A stretch of 23,266 nt of DNA, taken from NCBI GenBank assembly GCA_035293845.1, contig DATGMB010000305.1, positions 1 to 23,266 of the forward strand, in the 5' to 3' direction. A program made the translations under genes and the position numbers. Shown piece after piece: positions 1-7,037 of this stretch. Every line of letters begins with the position of its first letter. The first letter of the stretch is position 1. Below the pieces are notes generated by a model, which saw only the letters and a program-made list of their open reading frames with translations, was not told the DNA's origin and did no database searches. This stretch comes from DATGMB01 sp035293845. GTDB lineage: Bacteria > Acidobacteriota > Terriglobia > Bryobacterales > Bryobacteraceae.

Positions 1-1
1 G

Positions 2-340
2 CACGTTCATATCGGCCTGTTCGCGAATGACGACGCGATGCGCGACCGCGTGCTGGCCGCTTCCCGCGCTGAGGGCGAGCGCGCCTGGGCGATGCCGCTC
101 GACGAGGATTACAAGGATTACCTCAAGAGCGCGTTCGCGGATCTGGCCAACGTGGGCGGCCGCTGGGGCGGCGCGATCACGGCCGCGTGGTTCCTCAAGG
201 AATTCGCCGAGGATACCCCGTGGGTGCACCTCGATATCGCCGGCACCGCGTGGCTGGACGACGAAAAGCCGTGGCTGGCCAAAGGGCCGACGGGCGTGCC
301 GGTGCGGACGCTGGTGCGGCTGGCGGAGGGGTGGAAGTGA
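2..340 (+). CDS. pepA: Leucyl aminopeptidase (M17 family), C-terminal part, cut by window edge
   Basis: The reading frame is open from base 2 to a TGA at 338-340, giving about 112 C-terminal residues of a protein that starts outside the window. It matches the end of the M17 cytosolic leucyl aminopeptidase catalytic domain: a GLFANDD segment, then PLDEDYKDYLKS, ADLANVGGRWGGAITAAWFL and a VHLDIAGTAW block near the C-terminus. These enzymes are hexameric, two-metal peptidases that remove N-terminal residues from peptides in the cytoplasm. The metal-binding residues of the family lie further upstream and are not visible here. The stop overlaps a possible GTG start of the next small ORF (GTGA at 337-340). 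Family assignment is by recognised motifs, and I am fairly sure of it. Confidence 0.88.
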   Translation, partial: HVHIGLFANDDAMRDRVLAASRAEGERAWAMPLDEDYKDYLKSAFADLANVGGRWGGAITAAWFLKEFAEDTPWVHLDIAGTAWLDDEKPWLAKGPTGVPVRTLVRLAEGWK

Positions 341-474
341 GCGCGCTCGTGTCGGCGTATAACGAATGGTTCGAGCGCAAGGTGAAGGGCAGCTTGGCGG
401 CCGCGGAACGCGGAGAAATCGTGGCGGACGACATTCTGATCCTGAACGTAGTTCACGGCGCGCGGCGGCCGTAA
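337..474 (+). CDS. Small hypothetical protein (45 aa), antitoxin-like sequence
   Basis: A GTG codon overlapping the pepA stop (GTGA) opens a 45-codon frame ending at TAA 472-474. The peptide begins MSALVSAYNEWFERKVKGSL and continues with AAAERGEIVADD. The pattern of a Tyr-x-x-Trp-Phe start, a charged helix and a Gly-Glu-hydrophobic-x-x-(D/E) turn resembles the C-terminal part of ParD/CopG-like antitoxins and related stability proteins. It lacks an obvious DNA-binding beta strand, and no toxin gene follows; hom comes next. It may be a remnant, a translationally coupled small protein, or a non-coding stretch that happens to be open. Codon use is GC3-rich like the neighbours, which mildly favours coding. 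Function unknown. Confidence 0.35.
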   Translation: MSALVSAYNEWFERKVKGSLAAAERGEIVADDILILNVVHGARRP

Positions 475-497
475 CCCGGCCCCCCACCCTGCTACCA

Positions 498-503
498 TAG
501 AAT
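498..503 (+). promoter_or_regulatory. -10-like hexamer directly before hom
   Basis: TAGAAT lies 11 nt before the hom ATG, and an alternative TACCAT is at 493-498. No good -35 and no Shine-Dalgarno are visible. If it is used, the mRNA would begin only a few nucleotides before the start codon. The same arrangement recurs at several other genes in the window. Confidence 0.35.
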
Positions 504-514
504 CCATACCCGCC

Positions 515-1816
515 ATGGATTCGGTCAATGTCGGCATTATCGGGCTCGGTAACGTCGGGTCGAGCACTCTGAACATCCTGGCCGGCAATGCCGATCAGAT
601 CGCGCTCAAGCTCGGCTTCCGGCTGAAAGTGGCGGCCGTGTGCAGCCGCTCGGTGCATGCGAAGACGCTGCCGGACGGCCTCGACGGAGTGTTCAAGACC
701 ACGGATTGGCGTGAGGTCGTCTGCCGGCCGGACGTTCAGATTGTGGCCGAGCTGGTCGGCGGCACGGGCGTGGCGTCGCAGATTATCGATGCCGCGATCG
801 CGCACAAGAAGTCCGTCGTTACGGCGAACAAGGAGATCATGGCGGCCTGCGGTCCGGAGATCTGGGACCGCGCCATCGCGGCGCGCATCAATCTCGCGAT
901 GGAGGCCAGCGTCTGCGGCGGCATTCCGATCCACGCGGTGCTGCGCGAGGGCATTTCGGGCGACCGCGTGCAGGCGCTCTACGGCATTCTCAACGGCACC
1001 TGCAACTACATCCTCACCCGGATGGAAAAGACGGGGCAGACGATGGAGGAGCTGGTCGCCGAATCGCAGCGGCTGGGCTACGCGGAGGCCGATCCGAGCG
1101 CCGATATCGACGGCTACGATGCGCGCTCCAAGCTGGTGCTGCTGGCCGCGCTCGCGTTCGGCGAGAAGATCACGCCCTCGGACATTTTCGTTGAGGGCAT
1201 CCGGCGCATCACGCCGCTCGATTTCCGCTACGCGCGCGAGCTCGACCACACCATCCGGCTGATCTGCGGCGCGCGGCAGACGCACGAGGGGCTGATCCTT
1301 TCCGTGCGGCCGGCGCTGATCCCCTGTTCGACGATTCTGGCCGGCGTGCAGGGTCCGTATAACGCGGTTTGGGTGAAGGGCGCGTACGGCGAGGACACGT
1401 TTTATTACGGCTGGGGCGCCGGACATCCCACGGGCGTGGCGGTGGTGAGCGACCTGATGCGGGTGGCGCGCGAGATCCGCGCGGGCAGCCCGGAGCGCGT
1501 TTCGCCCTTCGCCCATCCGCGCCTCGGTGAATACCAGCCGGCCTCGGTGGCGCGGCAGAAGGGCGCTTATTATCTGCGCTTCCGCGTCGACGACCGGCCC
1601 GGAATTATCGCGAAGCTGGCCGGCATTCTCGCCAGCAAGCACATCGGTCTCGAGGCCGTGCTGCAGGAGCCCTGCAATACCAAGCACGACCTGCCGTTCG
1701 TCATCACCGTGGAGCCGACGTCGGAACAGGCGGTGCGCGAGGCGTTGGAGGAGATGTCGCAGCTCGATTTCATGCGGGAGGCGCCGCTGGCGCTGCCCAT
1801 GGAGGCCGGTTTATGA
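515..1816 (+). CDS. hom: Homoserine dehydrogenase with C-terminal ACT domain
   Basis: 433 residues, the usual length for the ACT-containing monofunctional enzyme. It reduces aspartate semialdehyde to homoserine with NAD(P)H, the branch step toward threonine, methionine and isoleucine, in the cytoplasm. Visible motifs: Rossmann GLGNVGSST (residues 10-18), VVTANKE with Lys106, EASVCGGIPI (130-139), NGTCNYIL (160-167), and the catalytic block around 189-206 with Glu191, Asp196, Asp200 and Lys206. The C-terminal ACT domain (about 350-430, starting YYLRFRVDDRPG) normally binds threonine for feedback inhibition. The ATG at 515 directly precedes the Rossmann strand, so the start is well placed, although no Shine-Dalgarno is seen. 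Its TGA overlaps the ATG of the next gene (ATGA at 1813-1816), so the two are probably co-translated. Confidence 0.95.
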   Translation: MDSVNVGIIGLGNVGSSTLNILAGNADQIALKLGFRLKVAAVCSRSVHAKTLPDGLDGVFKTTDWREVVCRPDVQIVAELVGGTGVASQIIDAAIAHKKSVVTANKEIMAACGPEIWDRAIAARINLAMEASVCGGIPIHAVLREGISGDRVQALYGILNGTCNYILTRMEKTGQTMEELVAESQRLGYAEADPSADIDGYDARSKLVLLAALAFGEKITPSDIFVEGIRRITPLDFRYARELDHTIRLICGARQTHEGLILSVRPALIPCSTILAGVQGPYNAVWVKGAYGEDTFYYGWGAGHPTGVAVVSDLMRVAREIRAGSPERVSPFAHPRLGEYQPASVARQKGAYYLRFRVDDRPGIIAKLAGILASKHIGLEAVLQEPCNTKHDLPFVITVEPTSEQAVREALEEMSQLDFMREAPLALPMEAGL

Positions 1817-2544
1817 AGTTCGTTGCGCCAGTGGCGCGGGCCTATGGCCTGCGCGCGCGTGCAGGCTATGGGCCTGCAGCACAAGCTTTGCTGTGCGTTG
1901 TGTTCCTGGCTGCAGGCCTTTCGGCGCAGGTCGCCGGTAATGCCAATGCCGGCTACAAGACCCCGGAGCAGCGGCAGAGCGTGGCCGCCGGGCTCGGCAA
2001 CCCGGAGCGCGACCAGACGCAGAAGCCTGGCCAGCTCGTGCGCCTGATGGGAGTACAGAAGGGGATGACCGTGGCGGATATCGGGACCGGCATCGGCTAT
2101 ATGCTTCCGTTCCTGAGCAAGGCCGTGGGGCCGGACGGCCACGTCATCGCGGAAGACATTTTCGATGACTTCCTGGCCGCCGCGAAACAGCGCGCGCAGA
2201 ACCAGAATCTCACCAATATCACCTTCGTCAAGGGAACGGAGTCCGATCCGAATCTCCCGGAGGCGCAGGTGGATGAGGCGCTGGTGCTCGATGCCTACCA
2301 CCATTTCGATTATCCCGAGAAGATGCTGGCGTCGATCCACAAGGCTCTGAAGCCCGAAGGCAAGCTGGTGGTGGTCGAATATTACAAGCGTCCGGAGGCG
2401 ATGCCGAACGGCCGCGCCATGACGCATATCCGGCTCGATATGCCGGATGTGATCAAGGAAATCGAAGCCAACCATTTCCATTTGGTGATGGAGAGGGAAA
2501 CGATTCCCGATTCGCAGTACATGCTGGTGCTGGAAAGAAGATAG
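1813..2544 (+). CDS. SAM-dependent class I methyltransferase with N-terminal signal peptide
   Basis: 243 residues. The Rossmann-like fold is marked by motif I VADIGTGIGYM (87-97) and acidic residues Glu114-Asp115 at the end of the second strand, followed by a conserved DAYHHF segment and a KPEGKLVVVEYYK strand. This is the general class I SAM methyltransferase pattern; the substrate is unknown. Residues 25-39 form a hydrophobic stretch ending GLSAQ, which looks like a signal-peptide core and cleavage site and suggests export. That is odd for an enzyme needing cytoplasmic SAM. The codons for residues 7-24 coincide with a palindromic repeat (1831-1882); without it the N-terminus would read as a normal short signal peptide (MKFVAP joined to ALLCVVFLAAGLSA). 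The start at 1813 overlaps the hom stop. No better downstream start keeps a positively charged N-terminus. The following gene is also exported. Confidence 0.8.
   Translation: MKFVAPVARAYGLRARAGYGPAAQALLCVVFLAAGLSAQVAGNANAGYKTPEQRQSVAAGLGNPERDQTQKPGQLVRLMGVQKGMTVADIGTGIGYMLPFLSKAVGPDGHVIAEDIFDDFLAAAKQRAQNQNLTNITFVKGTESDPNLPEAQVDEALVLDAYHHFDYPEKMLASIHKALKPEGKLVVVEYYKRPEAMPNGRAMTHIRLDMPDVIKEIEANHFHLVMERETIPDSQYMLVLERR
1831..1882 (+). repeat. Palindromic REP-like element inside the methyltransferase coding region
   Basis: Inner arms GGCCTATGGCCTGC (1839-1852) and GCAGGCTATGGGCC (1861-1874) pair with 12 of 14 matches around an 8-nt GC spacer. The flanks 1831-1838 and 1875-1882 extend the symmetry imperfectly. 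A second partial inverted repeat, GCACAAGCTTTGCTGTGC, follows at 1879-1896. The segment looks like a dispersed palindromic repeat and is in frame with the ORF. No second copy was found in this window. Confidence 0.6.
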
Positions 2545-2548
2545 AACC

Positions 2549-3289
2549 ATGAAGAAGTTTTTTGTATTCGCAAGCCTGGCCCTCGTGCCGCTCGGGGCGC
2601 AGCAGAGCGCGCCGGCGCAAGCCGAGCCGGGCATCACGCGGCAGCAGGCGGAGCAGATTCTGAACGAGCTGCGGCAGATCCGCCAGTTGCTGCAACAGCA
2701 GCAGGCCAAGGCCCCGGCAGCGCCGCAGCAGGAGCAGCCGCAGCGCGCCAAACTGAACCTCGACGGTTTCCAGATGCTTGGCAACAAAAGCGCGCCGCTC
2801 ACGATCGTCGAGTTCACCGATTATCAGTGCCCCTTCTGCCAGCGCTTCCACACCGCCACGTTCCCCGAGCTGAAGAAGAACTATATCGATACCGGCAAGG
2901 TGCGGTTCTACAGCCGCGACCTGCCGCTCGACAGCATTCACGCCAATGCCATGCGCGCCGCCGAAGCCGGCCGCTGCGCCGCGGACCAGGGCAAATTCTG
3001 GGAGCTGCGCAACGTGATGGGCTCGAATCCCGACAAGCTGGATCTGGAGCACCTGGTGAGCTTCGCGACCGACCTGAAGATGGACGCGGCCGCTTTCCGC
3101 GCTTGCGTCAGCGGCGGGAAATATAAGGAAGCGGTGCAGAGCGACGTCGTCGAAGCAATGAAGATCGGCGCCAACGGCACCCCGACCTTTGTCGTGGGCA
3201 AGAGCACCGAAGATGGCGTTGACGGCGAGATCATGGTGGGCGCGATGCCCTACGCCATGTTCGAAGACAAGCTCAAAGCGGCGAAGTAG
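2549..3289 (+). CDS. Exported DsbA-like thioredoxin-fold oxidoreductase
   Basis: 246 residues. N-terminal signal peptide (MKKFFVFASLALVPLGAQ), then a Gln/Ala/Pro-rich, partly helical linker (residues 30-68), then a thioredoxin-4/DsbA-type domain. The redox motif CPFC is at residues 94-97, in the context FTDYQCPFCQRF. The cis-proline loop GTPT is at 210-213. Two further cysteines (in GRCAAD and FRACVSG) lie in the inserted helical domain, as in many DsbA/BdbD-like proteins. It probably makes or reshuffles disulfides in exported proteins in the periplasm; the direction of electron flow cannot be told from sequence. A purine-rich GAAAGAAG (2533-2540) precedes the ATG. The gene starts 4 nt after the methyltransferase stop, so it is probably the third gene of the hom transcript. 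Confidence 0.88.
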   Translation: MKKFFVFASLALVPLGAQQSAPAQAEPGITRQQAEQILNELRQIRQLLQQQQAKAPAAPQQEQPQRAKLNLDGFQMLGNKSAPLTIVEFTDYQCPFCQRFHTATFPELKKNYIDTGKVRFYSRDLPLDSIHANAMRAAEAGRCAADQGKFWELRNVMGSNPDKLDLEHLVSFATDLKMDAAAFRACVSGGKYKEAVQSDVVEAMKIGANGTPTFVVGKSTEDGVDGEIMVGAMPYAMFEDKLKAAK

Positions 3290-3347
3290 CCCGCGCAAGC
3301 CGCTGCGGGCCGTTCGCGGGTTCACCGCCCGGCGGCTGCGGCGGTGA
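3289..3347 (+). terminator. Two consecutive hairpins after the thioredoxin gene
   Basis: GCCCGC (3289-3294) can pair with GCGGGC (3305-3310), and TCACCGCC (3322-3329) with GGCGGTGA (3340-3347). Neither is followed by a T-run, so a canonical intrinsic terminator is not supported. They may still slow polymerase or protect the mRNA 3' end. They separate the hom group from the next gene. Confidence 0.3.
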
Positions 3348-3390
3348 CGAAACGCTCCGTGGAAGCCTGCGTGAGCCTTGCCGAATCGAA

Positions 3391-3396
3391 TACACT
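3391..3396 (+). promoter_or_regulatory. -10-like TACACT before the CPBP gene
   Basis: TACACT ends 9 nt before the ATG at 3406, and no Shine-Dalgarno lies between. It is flanked by two direct copies of CGAATCG (3382-3388 and 3397-3403). It fits the putative leaderless-promoter pattern seen elsewhere in the window. Confidence 0.35.
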
Positions 3397-3405
3397 CGAA
3401 TCGGT

Positions 3406-4035
3406 ATGTCGCAGGTGACCATCCGCCGGATCGCCATCCTCGAGCCACTGACGGTTTTCGCCCTCATCATGGCTTACATTTGGGACCTGCGATACCGTCA
3501 TCACCTGCTGTGGGTGTGGATCCTGGGATTGGTGGTGCTCAGCCACATGGTGCGGCGGGAGCGCGCCGCGAGCCTTGGATTTCACCTGCGCAATCTGCGG
3601 CAGTGTCTGGACGAGTTCCTGCCGATGCTGCTGTTCCTGGCGCTGGCGGCAATGGCGGCGGGCACGCTGCTGCAGACCACACGGCAGATCCGCTTCGGTG
3701 ACGCATTCCTCGCCTGGTTCGGCTACCTTCCCTGGGGCACGTTTCAACAATACATGTTGAACGGCTATTTCCTGAACCGCCTGGCGCGGACTATGGAGCC
3801 GCGGCCGGCGAGCATCGCCTCGGCCGTGCTGTTTTCCGGGGCGCACCTGCCCAACTGGTTCCTGATGGCGGTCACGCTGCTTGCCGGGTACTACAGCGCG
3901 AGGCTCTATTTGCGCCATCGCAACCTGTATTTTCTAGGGATTGCGCACGCCACGCTGGGGTTCCTGCTATTCCTGGTGGTGCCGGATTCGATCAGCCATC
4001 ACCTGGTGGTGGGGCCGGGCTGGTTTGGGCGATAG
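3406..4035 (+). CDS. CPBP/Abi-like intramembrane protein with altered first active-site motif
   Basis: 209 residues with several hydrophobic helices (about 13-25, 35-48, 70-88, 138-160 and 176-192). The arrangement YLPWGTFQQYMLNGYFLNRL (107-126), FSGAHLPNWF (143-152) and GIAHATLGF (178-186) is that of the CPBP (CAAX protease and bacteriocin-processing) family, with the second and third motif histidines at His147 and His181. In canonical members the first motif is EExxxR; here it reads QQxxxN (Gln114, Gln115, Asn119), so the catalytic glutamates and the arginine are missing. It may be inactive, or belong to a subfamily with different chemistry. It appears to be a single-gene unit: hairpins lie upstream and an intergenic region with a palindrome lies downstream. 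Target unknown. Confidence 0.72.
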   Translation: MSQVTIRRIAILEPLTVFALIMAYIWDLRYRHHLLWVWILGLVVLSHMVRRERAASLGFHLRNLRQCLDEFLPMLLFLALAAMAAGTLLQTTRQIRFGDAFLAWFGYLPWGTFQQYMLNGYFLNRLARTMEPRPASIASAVLFSGAHLPNWFLMAVTLLAGYYSARLYLRHRNLYFLGIAHATLGFLLFLVVPDSISHHLVVGPGWFGR

Positions 4036-4110
4036 CGGCCACGCGATCCCAAAACCGGACACCTGGAAAATCCCTGCCAACGAAATATCCCGTTCCGGCG
4101 TCTAATGTTA

Positions 4111-4120
4111 GAACCGGTTC
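4111..4120. promoter_or_regulatory. Perfect 10-bp palindrome GAACCGGTTC upstream of the transport cluster
   Basis: GAACCGGTTC lies 42 nt before the adaptor ATG, just after a -10-like TCTAATGTTA stretch (4101-4110). Its position fits an operator for a dimeric repressor, but no regulator gene is in the cluster. Short palindromes arise by chance in GC-rich DNA, so confidence is low. Confidence 0.25.
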
Positions 4121-4162
4121 ACGATTGGCAGGCGCCGTGCCCTTTCCGGCGAGGCACGCAAC

Positions 4163-5449
4163 ATGGATATACAGCGCAAAGGTGTAGGGAAGAGGAAAGC
4201 GATCCGCTGGACGGCCGGGATTCTGGTGTTGATCGCGGTGGTGGTGGGAACGACGGTCGCGCTCGGGAAGCTGAAGCCGGCGGCGCCGAGCGTCGATATG
4301 TCGACGCTGTGGCCGGATACCGTCAAGCGCGGGCCGATCGAGCTCGACGTGCGCGGCCTGGGGACGCTGGTTCCCGAGGACACGATGCTGATCACGGCGC
4401 GCACGGACGGCCGGATCGAGCGTATCCTGATCAAACCGGGCACGCCGGTGAAGGCCGATTCGGTGGTGATGGTGATGAGCAGCCCCGAGCTCGAAAACGC
4501 TCTTTTGACGGCGGAATACGCGGTCAAGGCGGCCCAGGCCAACTACGAGAACCTCAAGGTGACGCTGGCCAAGACGCTGCTGGATATGCAGTCCGTCGAG
4601 GCTCAGGTGGCGGCAGATTACAACACGGCCAAGCTCGAAGCCGACCGCGATGCCAAGCTGGCGAAGGAAGAGCTGCTCCCCAACGTGGATGCGGAGATTT
4701 CGCGGGTCAAGGCGCAGCAACTGGCTGAGCGCCTGGCCATCGAGAAGAAGCGCCTGGCGACGTACGCCGATCAGGAGAAGGCGCAGCTCGATGCCCAGAA
4801 AGTCACGGTGGATCAGTTGCAGGCCGATTACGAGCTGAAGAAAAGCCAGGTCGACCAGTTGAAAATCCGGGCCGGCTTCGACGGCATGCTGCAGGCGCTG
4901 CCGGCGACGATGGCGCCGGTAGAGGAAGGCCAGAAGGTGACCGCCGGAACGGCGCTCGGCAAGGTGGCGCAGCCCAAGCACCTGAAGGCGGAGCTGAAAA
5001 TCGCGGAGACGCAGGTGAAAGACCTCGCGATCGGCCAGCCGGCGGACATCGACACCCGGCTTGCCGGCGGCGGCTGGGATGGACATGTGCACGGCCACGT
5101 TTCGCGCATCGATCCCTCGGTTTTGAACGGCACGGTCACGGTGGACGTGGCGCTCGAGGGGCAGTTGCCCTCCGTGCTGCGTCCCGACCTGAGCGTGGAC
5201 GGCACCATCCAGTTGCAGAAGCTGGACGATGTGGTTTACGTCGGGCGGCCGGTTTTCGGACAGCAGGACAGCACGGTGCAGCTTTTCCGCATCGATCCGG
5301 ACGGCAAGTATGCAACGAAGGTGAAGGTCACGTTCGGGCGCAGCTCGGTCAGCACCATCGAAGTGAAGGAAGGACTGAAAGTAGGGGACCGCGTGATTCT
5401 TTCGGATATGTCTGCCTATGACAATTACGATCGAATCAAATTGAACTAA
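4163..5449 (+). CDS. HlyD/MacA-type periplasmic adaptor (membrane fusion) protein
   Basis: 428 residues. A short basic N-terminus is followed by one transmembrane anchor (about 16-35), then the first half of a lipoyl-like domain (ITARTDGRIERILIKPGTPV, around 77-96). Next comes a long helical hairpin rich in Ala, Lys, Glu and Gln (about 105-235), the second lipoyl half (PVEEGQKVTAGTALGKV), a beta-barrel domain and a C-terminal region (VKEGLKVGDRVILSD). This is the standard layout of adaptors that link an inner-membrane transporter to an outer-membrane channel. GAGG at 4151-4154, 8 nt before the ATG, supports the start. An ABC ATPase gene follows after 29 nt, so the natural partner would be a MacB-like exporter, but no permease is encoded nearby. 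Confidence 0.9.
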   Translation: MDIQRKGVGKRKAIRWTAGILVLIAVVVGTTVALGKLKPAAPSVDMSTLWPDTVKRGPIELDVRGLGTLVPEDTMLITARTDGRIERILIKPGTPVKADSVVMVMSSPELENALLTAEYAVKAAQANYENLKVTLAKTLLDMQSVEAQVAADYNTAKLEADRDAKLAKEELLPNVDAEISRVKAQQLAERLAIEKKRLATYADQEKAQLDAQKVTVDQLQADYELKKSQVDQLKIRAGFDGMLQALPATMAPVEEGQKVTAGTALGKVAQPKHLKAELKIAETQVKDLAIGQPADIDTRLAGGGWDGHVHGHVSRIDPSVLNGTVTVDVALEGQLPSVLRPDLSVDGTIQLQKLDDVVYVGRPVFGQQDSTVQLFRIDPDGKYATKVKVTFGRSSVSTIEVKEGLKVGDRVILSDMSAYDNYDRIKLN

Positions 5450-5478
5450 AGTGGCAGGAATTCCGTAACGAGGAACAA

Positions 5479-6189
5479 ATGGCTATGGAGAACGGCTCTC
5501 AATCGCTCATCCGGCTGGATAACGTCAGCAAGGTGTTCGTCACCGATGAAGTGGAAACGCACGCGCTTTCGGGTGTGCACTTCGAGGTGAAGAAAGGAGA
5601 ATACGTGTCGATCTCGGGTCCTTCGGGCTGCGGGAAGTCGACGCTGCTGGCGATCCTGGGCCTGCTCGACACGCCCACCGACGGTACGTATTATCTGAAC
5701 GGCAAGCCGGTCACCGGGCTGAAGCTTTCCGAGCGGGCGCGCATCCGCAATCGCGAGATCGGGTTCATCTTTCAGGCGTTCAATCTGATCGGCGATCTGA
5801 CGGTGTATGAGAACGTGGAACTGCCGCTCACCTACCGCGGCATGCCGTCGGCGGAGCGGAAGCGGCGCGTGCATGAGGCGCTCGAACGGGTCGGGATGTC
5901 GCACCGCATGAAGCACTATCCCTCGCAGCTTTCGGGCGGCCAGCAGCAGCGCGTGGCCGTGGCGCGCGCATTGAGTGGCGATCCGCTGATCCTGCTCGCC
6001 GACGAGCCCACCGGCAATCTGGATTCGCAGAACGGCGAGGCGGTGATGAATCTGCTGCGCGAACTGCATCAGGCCGGCTCCACGATCTGCATGGTCACGC
6101 ACGATCCGCGCTACGCCGAGTTCGCCGACCGCACCATCCGGCTGTTCGACGGGCGCGTGGTGGAGGAAAGTATGGAGGCAAAGCATTAG
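5479..6189 (+). CDS. MacB/LolD-type ABC transporter ATPase
   Basis: 236 residues, the usual size of a free-standing ATPase of the MacB/LolD/FtsE group. Walker A GPSGCGKST (47-55), Q-loop Gln99 (IGFIFQAFNLI), signature LSGGQ (151-155), Walker B ILLADEP (171-177) with catalytic Glu176, D-loop GNLDS and H-loop His208 are all intact, so it should hydrolyse ATP. It would power a FtsX-fold permease that drives substrate or lipoprotein movement with the HlyD-type adaptor encoded upstream. GAGGAA (5470-5475) is only 3 nt from the ATG at 5479 but 9 nt from a second in-frame ATG at 5485, so the real start may be 5485 (two residues shorter). A repeat palindrome follows the stop. Confidence 0.92.
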   Translation: MAMENGSQSLIRLDNVSKVFVTDEVETHALSGVHFEVKKGEYVSISGPSGCGKSTLLAILGLLDTPTDGTYYLNGKPVTGLKLSERARIRNREIGFIFQAFNLIGDLTVYENVELPLTYRGMPSAERKRRVHEALERVGMSHRMKHYPSQLSGGQQQRVAVARALSGDPLILLADEPTGNLDSQNGEAVMNLLRELHQAGSTICMVTHDPRYAEFADRTIRLFDGRVVEESMEAKH

Positions 6190-6256
6190 CCGCAGAGACA
6201 CAGAGACGCGGAGCAAACGAATCGGATCCTTCGCGCCTCGCTGTCTCTGAGTCAGG
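6190..6256 (+). repeat. Dispersed inverted repeat, CGCAGAGACACAGAG family, copy 1
   Basis: The left arm at 6190-6213 (CCGCAGAGACACAGAGACGCGGAG, given here only as its key core AGAGACACAGAGACGC) faces a shortened, degenerate right arm at 6235-6256 (GCCTCGCTGTCTCTGAGTC). The same sequence family occurs at 17237-17306. It lies between the first ATPase gene and the DUF4097-like gene, just upstream of a strong ribosome-binding site. Confidence 0.6.
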
Positions 6257-6274
6257 GGTAAGCCGATTCGCCGT

Positions 6275-6287
6275 AAGGGAGGGGAGG
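6275..6287 (+). promoter_or_regulatory. Strong purine-rich ribosome-binding site
   Basis: AAGGGAGGGGAGG ends 3 nt before the ATG at 6291, with GGGAGG cores at 3-9 nt spacing. It is the richest Shine-Dalgarno in the window and fixes the start of the DUF4097-like gene. Confidence 0.7.
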
Positions 6288-6290
6288 GCG

Positions 6291-7037
6291 ATGAAGGGGA
6301 CCTGGATTGCGGCGCTGGCATTATCGGCCTGCGCCGGTCTGTACGCCAACACCATCGGGACTCCGCACATGGAGTTCCGCCACAGCTACGCGCTCCGTCC
6401 GAACGGGCAGGTGAGGATTCAGAACCTCTACGGCGATGTCGCGATCACCGCCTGGGACCGCGATGAGGTCCTGGTAGAGGCGGTCAAGAACACGGCCGGC
6501 CCGCGCGGCGACGATGATGCGCGGGTGGTGGTAGACGGCTCGGCCGACGAGCTTTCCATTCGCACGCAGTACGCCGGCGGCGATGCCGGCCACCCCACCA
6601 GCGTCAATTACCGGATCATGGTGCCGCGCACGGCGAGCCTGGCGGACATCGAGCTGACGAACGGCGGCCTGTCCATCCGGGGCGTGGCCGGCCCCGTCAA
6701 AGCATCGGCGGTCAACGGCAGCATTCGCGCGGAGCGGCTGCAGGGCCGCGCGGAGCTTTCGACGGTCAACGGCCAGCTCGAGGCCGGTTTTTCGCGGGTA
6801 AGCGGTGAGGATATCACGCTGCGCTCGGTCAATGGCGCAATCCGGCTGTTCATTCCGGGCGATGCCGCGGCGAGCCTGGAGGCGGAGAACCGCAGCGGCG
6901 GCATCGAATCCGAGTTCGGCCATCCGTGGCGCGGGCCCGAGGGCCACCGGCTGCGCACGGTGCTGAACCAGGGCGGCGCGGCGGTGCGGCTGCATAATGT
7001 GAATGGCGGGATTTTCATCCGCACGGGACAATCATGA
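6291..7037 (+). CDS. Exported DUF4097-like beta-helical protein
   Basis: 248 residues. Residues 1-19 form a signal peptide ending GLYA; an alternative lipobox-like LSAC at 11-14 would make it a lipoprotein, though the hydrophobic part before Cys14 is short. The mature protein shows the repeated strand-turn pattern of DUF4097/putative adhesin proteins: IQNLYGDVAITAWDRDEVLV near the start, then five turns built on VNG (SAVNGSI, STVNGQL, RSVNGAI, NVNGGI) or TNGGL. Such proteins are thought to form right-handed beta-helices in the envelope; no catalytic residues are apparent. Its TGA overlaps the ATG of the second ATPase gene (ATGA 7034-7037), so the two are coupled, which ties this envelope protein to the transporter. 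Role in transport is an inference from context only. Confidence 0.8.
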   Translation: MKGTWIAALALSACAGLYANTIGTPHMEFRHSYALRPNGQVRIQNLYGDVAITAWDRDEVLVEAVKNTAGPRGDDDARVVVDGSADELSIRTQYAGGDAGHPTSVNYRIMVPRTASLADIELTNGGLSIRGVAGPVKASAVNGSIRAERLQGRAELSTVNGQLEAGFSRVSGEDITLRSVNGAIRLFIPGDAAASLEAENRSGGIESEFGHPWRGPEGHRLRTVLNQGGAAVRLHNVNGGIFIRTGQS

